Notes under the pieces: model-generated
What the model saw: only the letters and a program-made list of their open reading frames with translations
Databases searched by the model: none
Told to the model about the DNA's origin: nothing
DNA from: Burkholderia pyrrocinia
GTDB taxonomy: Bacteria > Pseudomonadota > Gammaproteobacteria > Burkholderiales > Burkholderiaceae
Direction of reading: 5' to 3'
DNA: 64,000 nt
Assembly: GCF_018417535.1 (NCBI RefSeq)
Contig: NZ_CP070978.1
Span: forward strand, 496,001-560,000
In this document: one piece after another, positions 43,492 to 53,400 of the stretch
Layout of the letters: each line of letters begins with the position of its first letter
Position numbering within the stretch: the first letter of the stretch is position 1
Translations under genes and position numbers: made by a program

Positions 43492-43983
43492 TCACATCTC
43501 GGTGTTTTCCTTGATGTTCCAGCCGACCGTGACCTCGGCGCCCTTGCCGCCGTTGTCGTTCTGCTGCCAGTACTGCTTCTTCACCTTCGCGGCCTGGAAG
43601 CCGTAGTGCATCATCAGCCGGTCGGCGACGTCGCCCGGATCGATGCCCGCGACCTGCGCGGACGTGACGAGCACCTCCTGCAGCGTCACGCGCATGAACT
43701 CGACCTGCGTGCCGCCCGTCTTGCACGCGGAAATCTCGACCGACGACAGGTGCTTGCCGTTCGCGCAGTTCTTGATGATCGCGGGCGCGCCCTTGTCCAT
43801 GTACGCGGCGACGACGAGATCGTTGAAGCTCGCCTTGCCCGCGTTGCCGCCGCTGCCGCTCGCCATCGCGCCCGGCTGGCTCGCGCCCCACGTGAACGAC
43901 TGGATGTCGGTCCAGCCCTTGTGCTGCGCGTCCGCCGATTCGCCGGTCACGCCGTCCACCTTCATAAACATTGCTACGCCCAT
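43492..43983 (-). CDS. hcp: T6SS tube protein Hcp (TssD)
   Basis: A 163-aa Hcp. MFMKVDGVTGESADAQHKGW and IQSFTWGASQPG are the classic opening, and IKNCANGKHLSSVEISACK marks the middle. Hcp rings stack into the tube and are released on firing. It has GGAG six bases before the ATG. A 71-base gap upstream holds two copies of TTGAATGCCG, leaving room for its own promoter or processing site, which would fit its high copy number. No effector extension. Confidence 0.95.
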   Translation of the reverse strand: MGVAMFMKVDGVTGESADAQHKGWTDIQSFTWGASQPGAMASGSGGNAGKASFNDLVVAAYMDKGAPAIIKNCANGKHLSSVEISACKTGGTQVEFMRVTLQEVLVTSAQVAGIDPGDVADRLMMHYGFQAAKVKKQYWQQNDNGGKGAEVTVGWNIKENTEM

Positions 43984-44054
43984 TGCCGTCTCCGTTTCAG
44001 TGCGAGGTCAGGTTGAATGCCGTGTTGAATGCCGCTTTCCGCTCGTTTTTCCGC

Positions 44055-45563
44055 TTACTCGTTCGCCGCCTTCGCGGTCGGCAACCGCGAGATGAGCCGC
44101 AGCGACACGGTGAGCCCTTCGAGCTGGTAGTGCGGTCTCAGGAAGAATTTCGACGTGTAGTAGCCGGGGTTGTCCTCGACTTCGTCGACGACCACCTGCG
44201 CGGCCGCGAGCGGCTTGCGCGCCTTGGTTTCCTGCGACGAGTTCACGGGGTCGCCGTCGACGTAGTTCATGATCCAGTCGTTCAGCCAGCGCTCCATGTC
44301 GTCGCGCTCGCGGAACGAGCCGATCTTGTCGCGCACGATGCACTTCAGGTAGTGCGCGAAGCGGCAGCACGCGAACAGGTACGGCAGGCGGCCGGACAGC
44401 CGTGCGTTCGCGGTCGCGTCGGGATCGTGGTACTCGGCCGGCTGGTACAGCGACTGCGCGCCGATGAACGCCGCGAAATCCGAGTTCTTCCGGTGTACGA
44501 ACGGCATGAAGCCGTTCTTCGCGAGCTCGGCCTCGCGGCGATCGCTGATCGCGATCTCGGTCGGGCATTTCTGGTCGACGCCGCCGTCGTCGGTCGGGAA
44601 CGTGTGGCTCGGCAGCCCTTCGACCGCCCCGCCCGATTCGACGCCGCGGATCGACGAACACCAGCCGTACTGCTTGAACGAGCGGTTGATGTTCGCGGCC
44701 ATCGCGTACGCGGAATTCGCCCACGTGTAGCGGTCGTGGTTCGCGGCGTCGGTGTCTTCCTCGAAGTCGAATTCGTCGACCGGGTTGGTGCGCGCGCCGT
44801 ACGGCAGCCGCGCAAGAAAACGCGGCATCGCGAGGCCGACGTAGCGCGAATCCTCCGACTGCCGCAGGCTGCGCCACGCCGCGTATTCGGTATTCTGGAA
44901 GATCTTCGTCAGGTCGCGCGGGTTCGACAGCTCCTGCCACGAATCCATCTGCATCAGCTCCGGCGACGCGCCGGCGATGAACGGCGCATGCGCGGCCGCC
45001 GCGATCTTCGACAGCTCGCCGAGCATCTCGACGTCGGGCGGGCTGTGATTGAAATGGAAATCGCCGACGAGGCAGCCGAACGGCTCGCCGCCGAACTGCC
45101 CGTACTCTTCCTCGTAGATCTTGCGGAACAGCGGACTCTGGTCCCACGCGACGCCCTTGTAGCGCTTCAGCATCCGCGCGACCTCGTTGCGCGACGCCGG
45201 CAGCGCCTTGATCTTCAGCAACTCGTCGGTCTCGGTGTGCGTGACGAGGTAATGCAGGCCGCGCCACGCGCCTTCGAGTGTCTGGAACTCGTCGTGATGC
45301 AGGATCTGGTTGATCTGGTCGGACAGCTTCCGGTCGATCTCCGCGATGATCTGCTTCACGCTGCCGTACGCGTCGGTCGTCATGCCGACCGTATGTTCGA
45401 GCGCCTGCTGCGCGAGCGTGCGCACCGCGCGCTCGACCGACTCGCGCGCCTCGGCCGTCTTCGGCTTGAATTCCTTCTGCAGCAGCGCGGCGAACTCGTC
45501 GTGAGCGACGGCTGGCTGCGCGAGGTCGCGCGTGTCGGCGCGGGATTGGACGGGGTCATTCAT
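44055..45563 (-). CDS. tssC: T6SS sheath large subunit TssC
   Basis: A 502-aa TssC (VipB-like). Segments TLEGAWRGLHYLVTHTETDE, FGCLVGDFHFNHSPPDVEML and MPRFLARLPYG are family marks, and the C-terminal ISRLPTAKAANE ends the sheath strand. With TssB it forms the contractile sheath. I start at the ATG at 45563, which overlaps tssB by eight bases, in preference to an ATG 24 bases further upstream. The N-terminal segment that ClpV grips is intact. Confidence 0.96.
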   Translation of the reverse strand: MNDPVQSRADTRDLAQPAVAHDEFAALLQKEFKPKTAEARESVERAVRTLAQQALEHTVGMTTDAYGSVKQIIAEIDRKLSDQINQILHHDEFQTLEGAWRGLHYLVTHTETDELLKIKALPASRNEVARMLKRYKGVAWDQSPLFRKIYEEEYGQFGGEPFGCLVGDFHFNHSPPDVEMLGELSKIAAAAHAPFIAGASPELMQMDSWQELSNPRDLTKIFQNTEYAAWRSLRQSEDSRYVGLAMPRFLARLPYGARTNPVDEFDFEEDTDAANHDRYTWANSAYAMAANINRSFKQYGWCSSIRGVESGGAVEGLPSHTFPTDDGGVDQKCPTEIAISDRREAELAKNGFMPFVHRKNSDFAAFIGAQSLYQPAEYHDPDATANARLSGRLPYLFACCRFAHYLKCIVRDKIGSFRERDDMERWLNDWIMNYVDGDPVNSSQETKARKPLAAAQVVVDEVEDNPGYYTSKFFLRPHYQLEGLTVSLRLISRLPTAKAANE

Positions 45564-46110
45564 CGCGGGCCTCCGATTCGGTCGCATCGCCGCGCTGCGC
45601 GGATTCGTGCGGATTGCGCACGAGCGTCTTCAGCAGGTCGGGATCGTTGATCGCGCGCTCGATCAGTTGTTCGGCGCCGTGCTTGCCGTCCATGTACGAC
45701 AGCAGGTTCGACAGCTCGGTGCGCGCTTCCAGCAGCCGGCGCAGCGCGTCGACGTTGCGCGCGATCGCGGCCGGCGAGAAATCGTCGATCTGCTCGAACG
45801 TCATGTCGACATTGAGCATCCCTTCGCCCGTCAGCGTGTTCGGCACCTGGAACGCGACGCGCGGCGCGACCGACTTCATCCGCTCGTCGAAGTTGTCGAC
45901 GTCGATCTCGAGAAACTTGCGCTCCGGCAGGTCCGGCAGCGGCTCGGCGCGCTTGCCCGCCAGGTCCGAAATCACGCCCATCACGAACGGCAGCTGCACC
46001 TTGCGCTCGGCGCCGTAGGTCTCGACGTCGTACTCGATCTGCACGCGCGGCGCCCGATTGCGCGCGATGAACTTCTGTCCGCTGCCCGCTGCCTTGGTTC
46101 TGTCAGTCAT
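45556..46110 (-). CDS. tssB: T6SS sheath small subunit TssB
   Basis: A 184-aa TssB (VipA-like). RNRAPRVQIEYDVETYGAER and LPFVMGVISDLAG are the conserved opening, and KFLEIDVDNFDERMKSVAPR the middle. It pairs with TssC. The ATG has AAGGAG six bases upstream, one of the best ribosome sites here, after an 87-base gap from tssA, so it may also be expressed separately. Normal length. Confidence 0.95.
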   Translation of the reverse strand: MTDRTKAAGSGQKFIARNRAPRVQIEYDVETYGAERKVQLPFVMGVISDLAGKRAEPLPDLPERKFLEIDVDNFDERMKSVAPRVAFQVPNTLTGEGMLNVDMTFEQIDDFSPAAIARNVDALRRLLEARTELSNLLSYMDGKHGAEQLIERAINDPDLLKTLVRNPHESAQRGDATESEARDE

Positions 46111-46197
46111 CGTCCACTCCTTCGCTTCGATCAGGTTGCGCAGTACGTTGTCGCCGCCCGCGTGACGGCTTCCTTTATCCGGTTTGTCCGGTTCGTT

Positions 46198-47313
46198 TCA
46201 TTCGCTTCGCTCGCCGCTCAGCAGGTCCAGCTTCGGCAGGCTCTCCGGCGCGAGATCGCGGATGATTTCGTAGAAGTCGAGCGCGAGCAGCCGCTGCGCG
46301 CGCCGCAGCAGCAGCGGCGCCGGATGGCTCGGTTCGTGCTGCTCGAAATAGCGGCACATCTTGTCGAGGCCGAGCCGCACGTCGTCGCGGCTCGTGACCT
46401 CCGCATCGCGCCACGCGTGCGCGTTCGACATGGTTGCCGGCGCAACCGGTGCGGTGCCGGTCTGCGATGCGTCGCCGGACGCGGCCTGCTGCGCGGAAAC
46501 TGCACCGTCCGGCGCGCCCGATTGCGGCTCGGGCACCGGCACTTCGCGCATGATCCGTTGCAACGCCTTCTCCGCATCGCCGGCATCGGGTGCCCATTCG
46601 CGGCCGAGCTTGTCGGTCACGGTCGCGCGGATCGTGTCCAGCGCTTGCAACGCGGCGCGCGCCGCGTCGAGCGGCGTCGTGCCGTCGCCGCGCGCGGCCG
46701 ACAGTGCGGCAATCAGGCTTGCGCGGCCGCCGGCTTCGTCGCGGCCGTCGAGCAGCCGTTCGGCGTCGCGCACGTTCGGGCCGCCGTCGAACAGCGGCTG
46801 GCGGCGTGCCGCGCGTGCGCAGTCGTGCGCGCCGGCCACGTCGGCGAGCGCGTTCATCCGCGGCGTCGGGTCCGGTTCGCCGTCAGCGTCGAGCCGCGGA
46901 TGCAGGTCGTCCCACCGGCGCTCGAGCAGGTTCGCGACGATTGCGAGCGCGTCCGCGTAGCCGGGCATGCCGTGCTGCTCGATCCAGCTACGCGCGAGAT
47001 ACGCGACGACGCGCAGGTCCTTCGTGCGTGCGGACAGCGCAAGCGCGAGCCGCTCGACCGCGCCCCAGTCGGGCGCCTCGGCCGGGATCACGGTGTCGCC
47101 GTACTGCTGCTCGGCGCGCGGCGTCGCGCGCTCCTGCAACTGCAGGAACTCGGCGTCGTATTCGAGGTTCGCGCCGCATGGCGCATCGGGCGCGACGTCC
47201 GCGAGCAGCCGGCCGATCAGGTCGGCACGCGGCGTCGCCGCCGGCAGGCCCGGCGACGCAGGGGAAAGCGCGGCGGCGGCGAGCGCCGCCTGGCTGACGT
47301 CATTCGAATGCAT
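46198..47313 (-). CDS. tssA: T6SS assembly protein TssA
   Basis: A 371-aa TssA. The N-terminal ImpA-like domain shows LLADVAPDAPCGANLEYDAE (about 37-56) and VAYLARSWIEQHG. An Ala/Pro-rich linker (about 260-295) leads to the C-terminal part LGLDKMCRYFEQHEPSHPAP and LDFYEIIRDLAPES, typical of the short TssA class. It caps the growing sheath or primes the baseplate. It overlaps the kinase stop by 14 bases. Confidence 0.92.
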   Translation of the reverse strand: MHSNDVSQAALAAAALSPASPGLPAATPRADLIGRLLADVAPDAPCGANLEYDAEFLQLQERATPRAEQQYGDTVIPAEAPDWGAVERLALALSARTKDLRVVAYLARSWIEQHGMPGYADALAIVANLLERRWDDLHPRLDADGEPDPTPRMNALADVAGAHDCARAARRQPLFDGGPNVRDAERLLDGRDEAGGRASLIAALSAARGDGTTPLDAARAALQALDTIRATVTDKLGREWAPDAGDAEKALQRIMREVPVPEPQSGAPDGAVSAQQAASGDASQTGTAPVAPATMSNAHAWRDAEVTSRDDVRLGLDKMCRYFEQHEPSHPAPLLLRRAQRLLALDFYEIIRDLAPESLPKLDLLSGERSE

Positions 47314-49651
47314 AGTCGATGTTGATCGGTTTGCTGCCGAAGTCGATCGCCACGGTGCGGCGCAACGGCGGCAGCGAGCCGTTGCGGATCTCGATCTGGT
47401 AGACGCCCGGCGTCAGCGACACCGAGCGCAGCGGCGGGCTCGCGCCGCGTCGCGCGCCGTTCACGTACACGTCGCCCCACGGCTGCACGTTGAAGCGCAC
47501 CTGGACGGTTTCCTGCGTCTTCGGCGGGCGCGGCTCGGCAGGCAGCACGTTCACGGCGGCAATGGCCGTTTCGGCTTCCGGTGACGGCTTGGGCGCCGGA
47601 GTTGGCGTGGACGCCGGTGACGAGGCGGTTCCCGACGGCGGCACGTTGACGACGCGCTCCGACGCGTCGAGGCTGCCGGCAGGCGCGATGGCGGAACGGG
47701 AGCGGGCTTGCGCCGGCGCCGGGTTCGTGACGGCGGTCGCGACCTGCGGTGCGGTGGCGGCGTCGACCGCAGGCGTGCTGGCCGGCGCGGCGGCAACGGG
47801 CGGCGGCGGAACCTGCGCCGACGATCCGGTAGGCAGGCTCGACGGCGGCACGACGATCGGCGTCGGTCCGTGCTGGGCCAGCGTGGCGTCCGGCGTGCTG
47901 GCGGGCGATGACGTGCCGGCCTGCGGCTGGCTCGCGCCGGGTGCGGCTTCGTCGGCGACGCGTGCGGGACGCGACAGATAGGTCGCGGCGAGGCCGACGG
48001 CGATCAGTGCGACGAGCGCGCTACCGACGTAGACCGGTATGCGACGGTTGCGCGATCCGGCGGGTGCGGAGCCGCGTTGGGTGCCGGTCGGCACGGACGC
48101 GCCGCCTGATGACGATGCCAATGCGGCGGGATGCGACGCGGTGGTGCCGGCGGCGCCGGCAGCCGCATACGCATTCCCGTTCGTGTTCCCGGAATCCGCT
48201 GCGCCGGGCTTGCCGATGTCTGCGTCGGCACGTGCGGATCGCGCATCTGCTTCGTCGTGCGCTTCGGTTCTTGCAGCAAGCGGTTCCTTTGCACGCTCCG
48301 CGTTTCCGTTCGGCGCACCGGATTCAACCGGCTTCGCCGCCGGCCGAGACGTATGCGATGCCGACGCTGCCGACGCGCCCGCAGCCGCAATCGCAGCGTT
48401 CTGCGCAGCCGCCTTCTGTGTTGAAGGTCCACCAGCCTCCGGCTTGGCACCGAGCGGGGCAGACGATGCAGATGCGTGATCCGATGGTGCCGACACATTG
48501 TCCGGACGCTCGGCCTTTGACGACTGCCCATCCGACGCAGCCTTTCCCGCAGCGGTTCCGCCCTCGCCGATCGCCGCCGCGGCAACAGCCGACGCGGTGC
48601 CCGACGCAGCGGAAGCCGCCGAAGCATCACCCTTCCCTTCCCCGCTCCTGCCCGCGTCACCCGCCGGCGGCACGACCGCCGCGCCATACCCACCGCCCGT
48701 CCGGTCGAAGTCCCGCAACCCGAGCTCCGCCGCGAACGCGGCGACCGATTCCGGCCGATCCGGAATCCGCAACTGCAGCGCATGATCGACGGCCGCGAGA
48801 AACGCCGGACTGTACACCTCGCCGGCCGGCAATTCGCGCGACACGAGCGGCCGGTACGTGTCCTTGATGCTGCGCACGACGGCCGCGGGCGGCAACTCGC
48901 CGGCGATCATCGCGTGCATCACCGCGCCGAGCGCATAGAGATCGGTCCACGGCCCCTGGCTGAACGCCGGATCGTCGGTGTACTGCTCGATCGGCGCGTA
49001 GCCGGGCTTGATCATCATCGCGCCGTCGTCGACGAGATCGCCGATCCGTTTGCGCGCCGCGCCGAAGTCGAGCAGGATCGCGCTGCCGTTCGGGCGGATC
49101 AGCACGTTGTCGAGCGCCACGTCGCGATGAAAGCATTGCGCGCGATGCAGCGTGTCGAGCGCGCCGAGCAGCGCGCCGACGATGTTGCGCAGTTGCGTCT
49201 CGCTGATCCGCATGCCGCCGTCGAGCAACTGCTTGAGCGTACGCCCTTCGTAGAACGGCATCACCATGTACGCGGTGCCGTGGCTTTCCCAGAAGTGCAG
49301 GACCTTGACGAGCCCCGGATGATCGAATTGCGCGAGCAGGCGCGCCTCGTTGAGGAACGCGCCGCGCCCCGCGTCGAACGCCTGCGCGAACCGCTCGGAA
49401 CGCAGCGACACCGTATAGTCGCCGCCGCGCGTGGCAAGCATCGACGGCATGTACTCCTTGATCGCGACCGCGCGCCGCAACGTGCGGTCGAACGCGCGAT
49501 AGACGATCCCGAAACCGCCGATCCCCAGCACCTCGTCGAGCTGCAGTTCGCCCAGGCGATGGCCGAGCGGCAGCGGCCGCACCGTGAATTCGGATGCGTC
49601 GCCGCGTGTCGCCGTGTCGTACTCGTTGTCTCTCGATCCAGCGTCCTTCAT
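47300..49651 (-). CDS. T6SS Ser/Thr kinase with PEGA-like periplasmic end (PpkA-type)
   Basis: A 783-aa membrane kinase. Visible motifs are GIGGFGIVYRAF (glycine loop), VAIKEYMP (Lys), HRDVALDNVLI (catalytic loop), LLDFGAARK (DFG) and PGYAPIEQY. A long Ala/Ser/Gly-rich linker (about 320-530) leads to one transmembrane helix (about 535-558) and a Pro/Ala-rich stretch. The last 90 residues look like a PEGA-type domain (VQVRFNVQPWGDVYVNGARR). It likely phosphorylates the FHA protein to activate the machine. I start at the ATG at 49651 because GAGAGG lies five bases away; a GTG at 49657 is less well placed. Confidence 0.88.
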   Translation of the reverse strand: MKDAGSRDNEYDTATRGDASEFTVRPLPLGHRLGELQLDEVLGIGGFGIVYRAFDRTLRRAVAIKEYMPSMLATRGGDYTVSLRSERFAQAFDAGRGAFLNEARLLAQFDHPGLVKVLHFWESHGTAYMVMPFYEGRTLKQLLDGGMRISETQLRNIVGALLGALDTLHRAQCFHRDVALDNVLIRPNGSAILLDFGAARKRIGDLVDDGAMMIKPGYAPIEQYTDDPAFSQGPWTDLYALGAVMHAMIAGELPPAAVVRSIKDTYRPLVSRELPAGEVYSPAFLAAVDHALQLRIPDRPESVAAFAAELGLRDFDRTGGGYGAAVVPPAGDAGRSGEGKGDASAASAASGTASAVAAAAIGEGGTAAGKAASDGQSSKAERPDNVSAPSDHASASSAPLGAKPEAGGPSTQKAAAQNAAIAAAGASAASASHTSRPAAKPVESGAPNGNAERAKEPLAARTEAHDEADARSARADADIGKPGAADSGNTNGNAYAAAGAAGTTASHPAALASSSGGASVPTGTQRGSAPAGSRNRRIPVYVGSALVALIAVGLAATYLSRPARVADEAAPGASQPQAGTSSPASTPDATLAQHGPTPIVVPPSSLPTGSSAQVPPPPVAAAPASTPAVDAATAPQVATAVTNPAPAQARSRSAIAPAGSLDASERVVNVPPSGTASSPASTPTPAPKPSPEAETAIAAVNVLPAEPRPPKTQETVQVRFNVQPWGDVYVNGARRGASPPLRSVSLTPGVYQIEIRNGSLPPLRRTVAIDFGSKPINIDYAFE

Positions 49652-49720
49652 GTCCACCTCTCGAAACCGCGCCCCATCTGCCCGCCGCGCCCGGCGGCTC
49701 GCCGACCTTTGGCCGGGCCG

Positions 49721-50416
49721 CTAACCGCCGCCGAACAGCGTCAGGAACAGCGCGTTGTCGGGCGTGCCCGTATGCGCATGCGTGCGCGGCGGCGATCCGT
49801 CGGCGCGGTTGGTCCACCAGAAACTGGTCCCGCCGTGCGGATCGAAATAACCGGACAGCCCGGGCCACGCGGCGGGCGCCGGCTGTTCCGGCAGCGTCGC
49901 CGGCGTGCCGCCAACGCGTTCCGCGTACCGGCCGCCGCCCGGTACGAGCCGCACGCGTTCGAGCGTCCGCTCGAGATCGCCCGGCGCGCGCGCATGGCGG
50001 ATCGCGTCGAGCAGCGCATGGCCGACCTGCCAGTAGAACGCGTCGGCGGCGTCCGGCAGCCCGTTCCAGTAATCGGTCGCGCGCATCGGCAGCGTGACGA
50101 GCACCGGGTAGTAGCGCCCCACGCGGTCGCAGCTCGGCGCGAGGCAGCCCGGCTGCACGCACGACGCGCCGGCGCCCGCCGGGATCAGGAAATTCCAGAC
50201 CGGCGCGACCGTGTAATGGCGCTCGATCTCGTCCGCGCCGCGCTGGCGCATCGCGGCCATCCCCTGCTGGAGCCAGCGTTCCCACCAGAGCGCGAGCGCA
50301 TGCGGCAGCCGGCTGTTCACGAAGTCGCCGGCGCCGGGAATCTTCCCGTACCAGGCCGGCGCGTCGCCGGCGGTGCTCGTGAGCGGCGGTGTGGGGCTCA
50401 TTGCTTCGGAGGGCAT
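49721..50416 (-). CDS. tagF: T6SS post-translational regulator TagF
   Basis: A 231-aa TagF. PAWYGKIPGAGDFVNSRLPH and LALWWERWLQQGMAAMRQRG are the family opening, and WNFLIPAGAGAS and SFWWTNRADGSPP follow. TagF restrains T6SS firing, opposed by the kinase and FHA pathway. The start at 50416 has GGAG eight bases upstream; the ATG at 50401, overlapping the tssM stop, is an alternative. It lies between tssM and the kinase, the partner it is known to counteract. Confidence 0.9.
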   Translation of the reverse strand: MPSEAMSPTPPLTSTAGDAPAWYGKIPGAGDFVNSRLPHALALWWERWLQQGMAAMRQRGADEIERHYTVAPVWNFLIPAGAGASCVQPGCLAPSCDRVGRYYPVLVTLPMRATDYWNGLPDAADAFYWQVGHALLDAIRHARAPGDLERTLERVRLVPGGGRYAERVGGTPATLPEQPAPAAWPGLSGYFDPHGGTSFWWTNRADGSPPRTHAHTGTPDNALFLTLFGGG

Positions 50417-53400
50417 GTAAAGGACTCCATCTGGGCCAGCCTGAACGGGTTGCGGACGCTGCCCGCATTCACCTGCAGCACGATCGGTTTGCCGTCGACC
50501 GTGAAGCGCGCCATCATCTGGTCCGAGCCGCGCCCGGCCGACACGGCCGCGCGGTCGAACAGCCGGTGCAGCGCCCACGGCCCGTCGGTCGTGAAGCCGT
50601 CGGCCGCGCCGGCCTGTCCCGACACCTGCAGCCGCACCTGGTTGCTGCCGCGCGGGCCCGGCCAGTCCACCGCGCTCTGCACGAGCGGGCCGTGCGCGTA
50701 GCGGACGATCTGCCCGTCGACGTCGAGCACCATCTCCGTGATCGACGGGTCCATTTCGAGCGGCTGGATCTGCACCTTCAGTTGCGCGGTGCGCGCACCG
50801 CTGCCGAAATACACGTCGCGGATCACCGCGGCCTTTTCGAACGACGCGAGCATCGCGGCCGCCGACGGATCGGCGTCCGCATTGCGGTTCGCGAAGCGCC
50901 ACGGGTGCGACGTCGTATCGACGATCGACTGCAGGTTCTTCTGGAAGAAATCGTCCATCAGCCCGCCCGGCGCGAACATCTGCGCGAAATCCGCCGGCGC
51001 GACGTCGCGCGACGATCCGCGCGCGAACGGATAGCGGCCCGCGATCGCCTGCCGGCAGAAATCGCCGACATTCGCGCCGGCCCGCAGCGCGACGCTGCGC
51101 TGCTCGACGGTCGCCACGCTGCCGTTCGCGACGTTCGACAGGTCGTCGAGCACTTCGCGGAACGGTGTCGGCAGGCGGCCGGCCTGCGCGCGCAGCCGCG
51201 CGGGCGCATCGGACGGCGGCGGCTGCGCGCCGCTGCGCAGCGCGTCGTCGGTGGCCGTCAGGTACGTGTAAAGCGCGTCGATCGACTTCAGCACCGCGTC
51301 GAATCCCTGCGCCTGGTCGCCGCTGCCCGGCGCGAACGCGCGGAACCCGGCGAAGTGGCTGTCGACCACCTGCTCGGGGCTCGCGGGCGCCGCCGCGGAC
51401 GGATTCGCGTCGCTGGCCTGGCCCGCGAAGATCTGCGACAGCGAGCTGCGCGCCTCGTCGACCTTGTCCTGCGCACGCGATGCGAGATTGCGCGCCCCGC
51501 CCGGCGCATCGCCGAGCGCCGTGTCGCGCGCGAGCGCGCCCATCAGCCGCGTGAGCGGCGAATCGGCCGACGACAGCGCGCGTGCCACCTGGATGCTCTG
51601 CGCGAGCGTGGCCGTGCGCTGCAGCTTGATGTCGGCGAGATAGTCGTCCCAGATCTTCAGGTAGTCGTTCAGGTAAAGCTGGCGGATATCGCGCGCCCAC
51701 GCGGCCGCGTCGTTCGGCCCGGGTATCTCCGACAATCCGAGGTTCAGCACCCACACTTCCTCGCGCCCGTACGCGTCGACCTCGCCGGTCAGGCGCGGCG
51801 CGAACACGTTGCGATAGCCGTTGCGCGTATAGAGGCCCGGCACGCCCTCCGACAGCGGCTTGCCGCTCTGGCGGCGGAACACCAGCGACGCGTCGGGGCC
51901 GACCGCGCGCGCGACGCTGAAGTCGAACGCGGACGTCGCCGGGCGCAACGTGCGCGTGAGCTGCCGGTACAGCCGCTGCGAGAACGGCACCTGCCGCAGC
52001 CGGTCGCGCACGTCGGCCACGAGCCGCTCGTTCATCGGATACGGCGACACCGCGACGCGGTTGCCGAACAACGCGGAGAGATGCGCGCGCAGCGCGGAAC
52101 GTTCGGCCGGCGAGAAATCCGGAGGCAGCGAGCGTTCCATTTCCAGATCGACGACGGCCTGCACGAACGCGGGATCGTAGTGCGCGCTGTCGTACAGCAT
52201 CAGGTATGCCTTCAGCGCCGCGTACGCGTAGTCGGTTTCGTCGGGCCGCGCGTCGCGCAGCGCGGCCTCCATCCGGCTCGCGGCGATCGGCAGCAGCACG
52301 TCGTTGAGCGCGCGCCGGTACACGGCATCGACGGCCTCGTCGATCTTCTCGCCCTGGAACAGCCCCCACCGATACGCGAGCGGCGGATGCTGCAGGTCGA
52401 CGCCGCCCGCGTTCGCGAGACCGCCGAGCGCGTCGAGCACGGGCAGCAGCCGGGCGATGTCGGCCGCGTCGGAGAATTTCGCGCCGGCGATCTGTGAATC
52501 GACGGCCGGCACGCGCGCGGCGATCTGGTCGAGATACGCGCGGTTGTTCGCATAGCTGCGCAGCCACGCGACCAAGACGGCCACGCATACCAGCGCGAGC
52601 AGCACGTAGCCGGCGATCTGCAGCACGCGCCGCTTCTGATGCCAGCGCAGGTCGCTGCCGGCGAGCGAGGCTTCGCGAAAGATATGTTCCTGCAGCAGCG
52701 ACTTCAGGAAGAAGCTGCGCCCGGTCGAGCCGACCTGTGCGACCGGCGGCACGCCCTCGATCTTCAGGAAGCGCTTGATGCCGCTCATCACGCGATCGAA
52801 CGCGGTGCCCTCCTGCGTGCCGCTCGTCAGGTAGACGCCGCGCAGCATCGGCATCGGTTCGTAGCTCGAGACGGAAAACACCTCGGCGACGAACTGGCCG
52901 AGCATGTCCTGCAGGTCGGCGATCTGCTGCGGCAGCAGGTACGTCATTTCGCGCTGGCGCGCATCGGTCTGCGCGGCGAGCAGTTCGGGCAGCCCGTCGT
53001 TCAACCGTTGATGCAGCAGCCGGTATTCGCGGTCGAATGCCGCGCGCAGGTCGAAGCCGGGCGCTTCGCTCTGCGCGAGCGGAAACGTGAAGCCCCACAC
53101 CTGCGCGCATTCCGTGCGGCCGTAGCTGCTGAAATACTCGGCGAAGCCCGCGAGCAGGTCGGCCTTCGTCACGAGCAGGTACACGGGAAAACGGATGCCG
53201 AGCTGCGCGCGCAGTTCGAGCAGCCGCTTGCGCAGCACCATCGCGTGTTGCGTGCGTTCGGCTTCCGACGCGCCGAGCAGGTCGGCGACGCTGATCGTCA
53301 GCATCGCGCCGTTCAGCGGCTGGCGCGTGCGGTATTTCTTCAGCAGGTCGACGAAGCCTTTCCACTCGGCTTCGTCGAGCGCGCGGTTGCCCTCGTGTGT

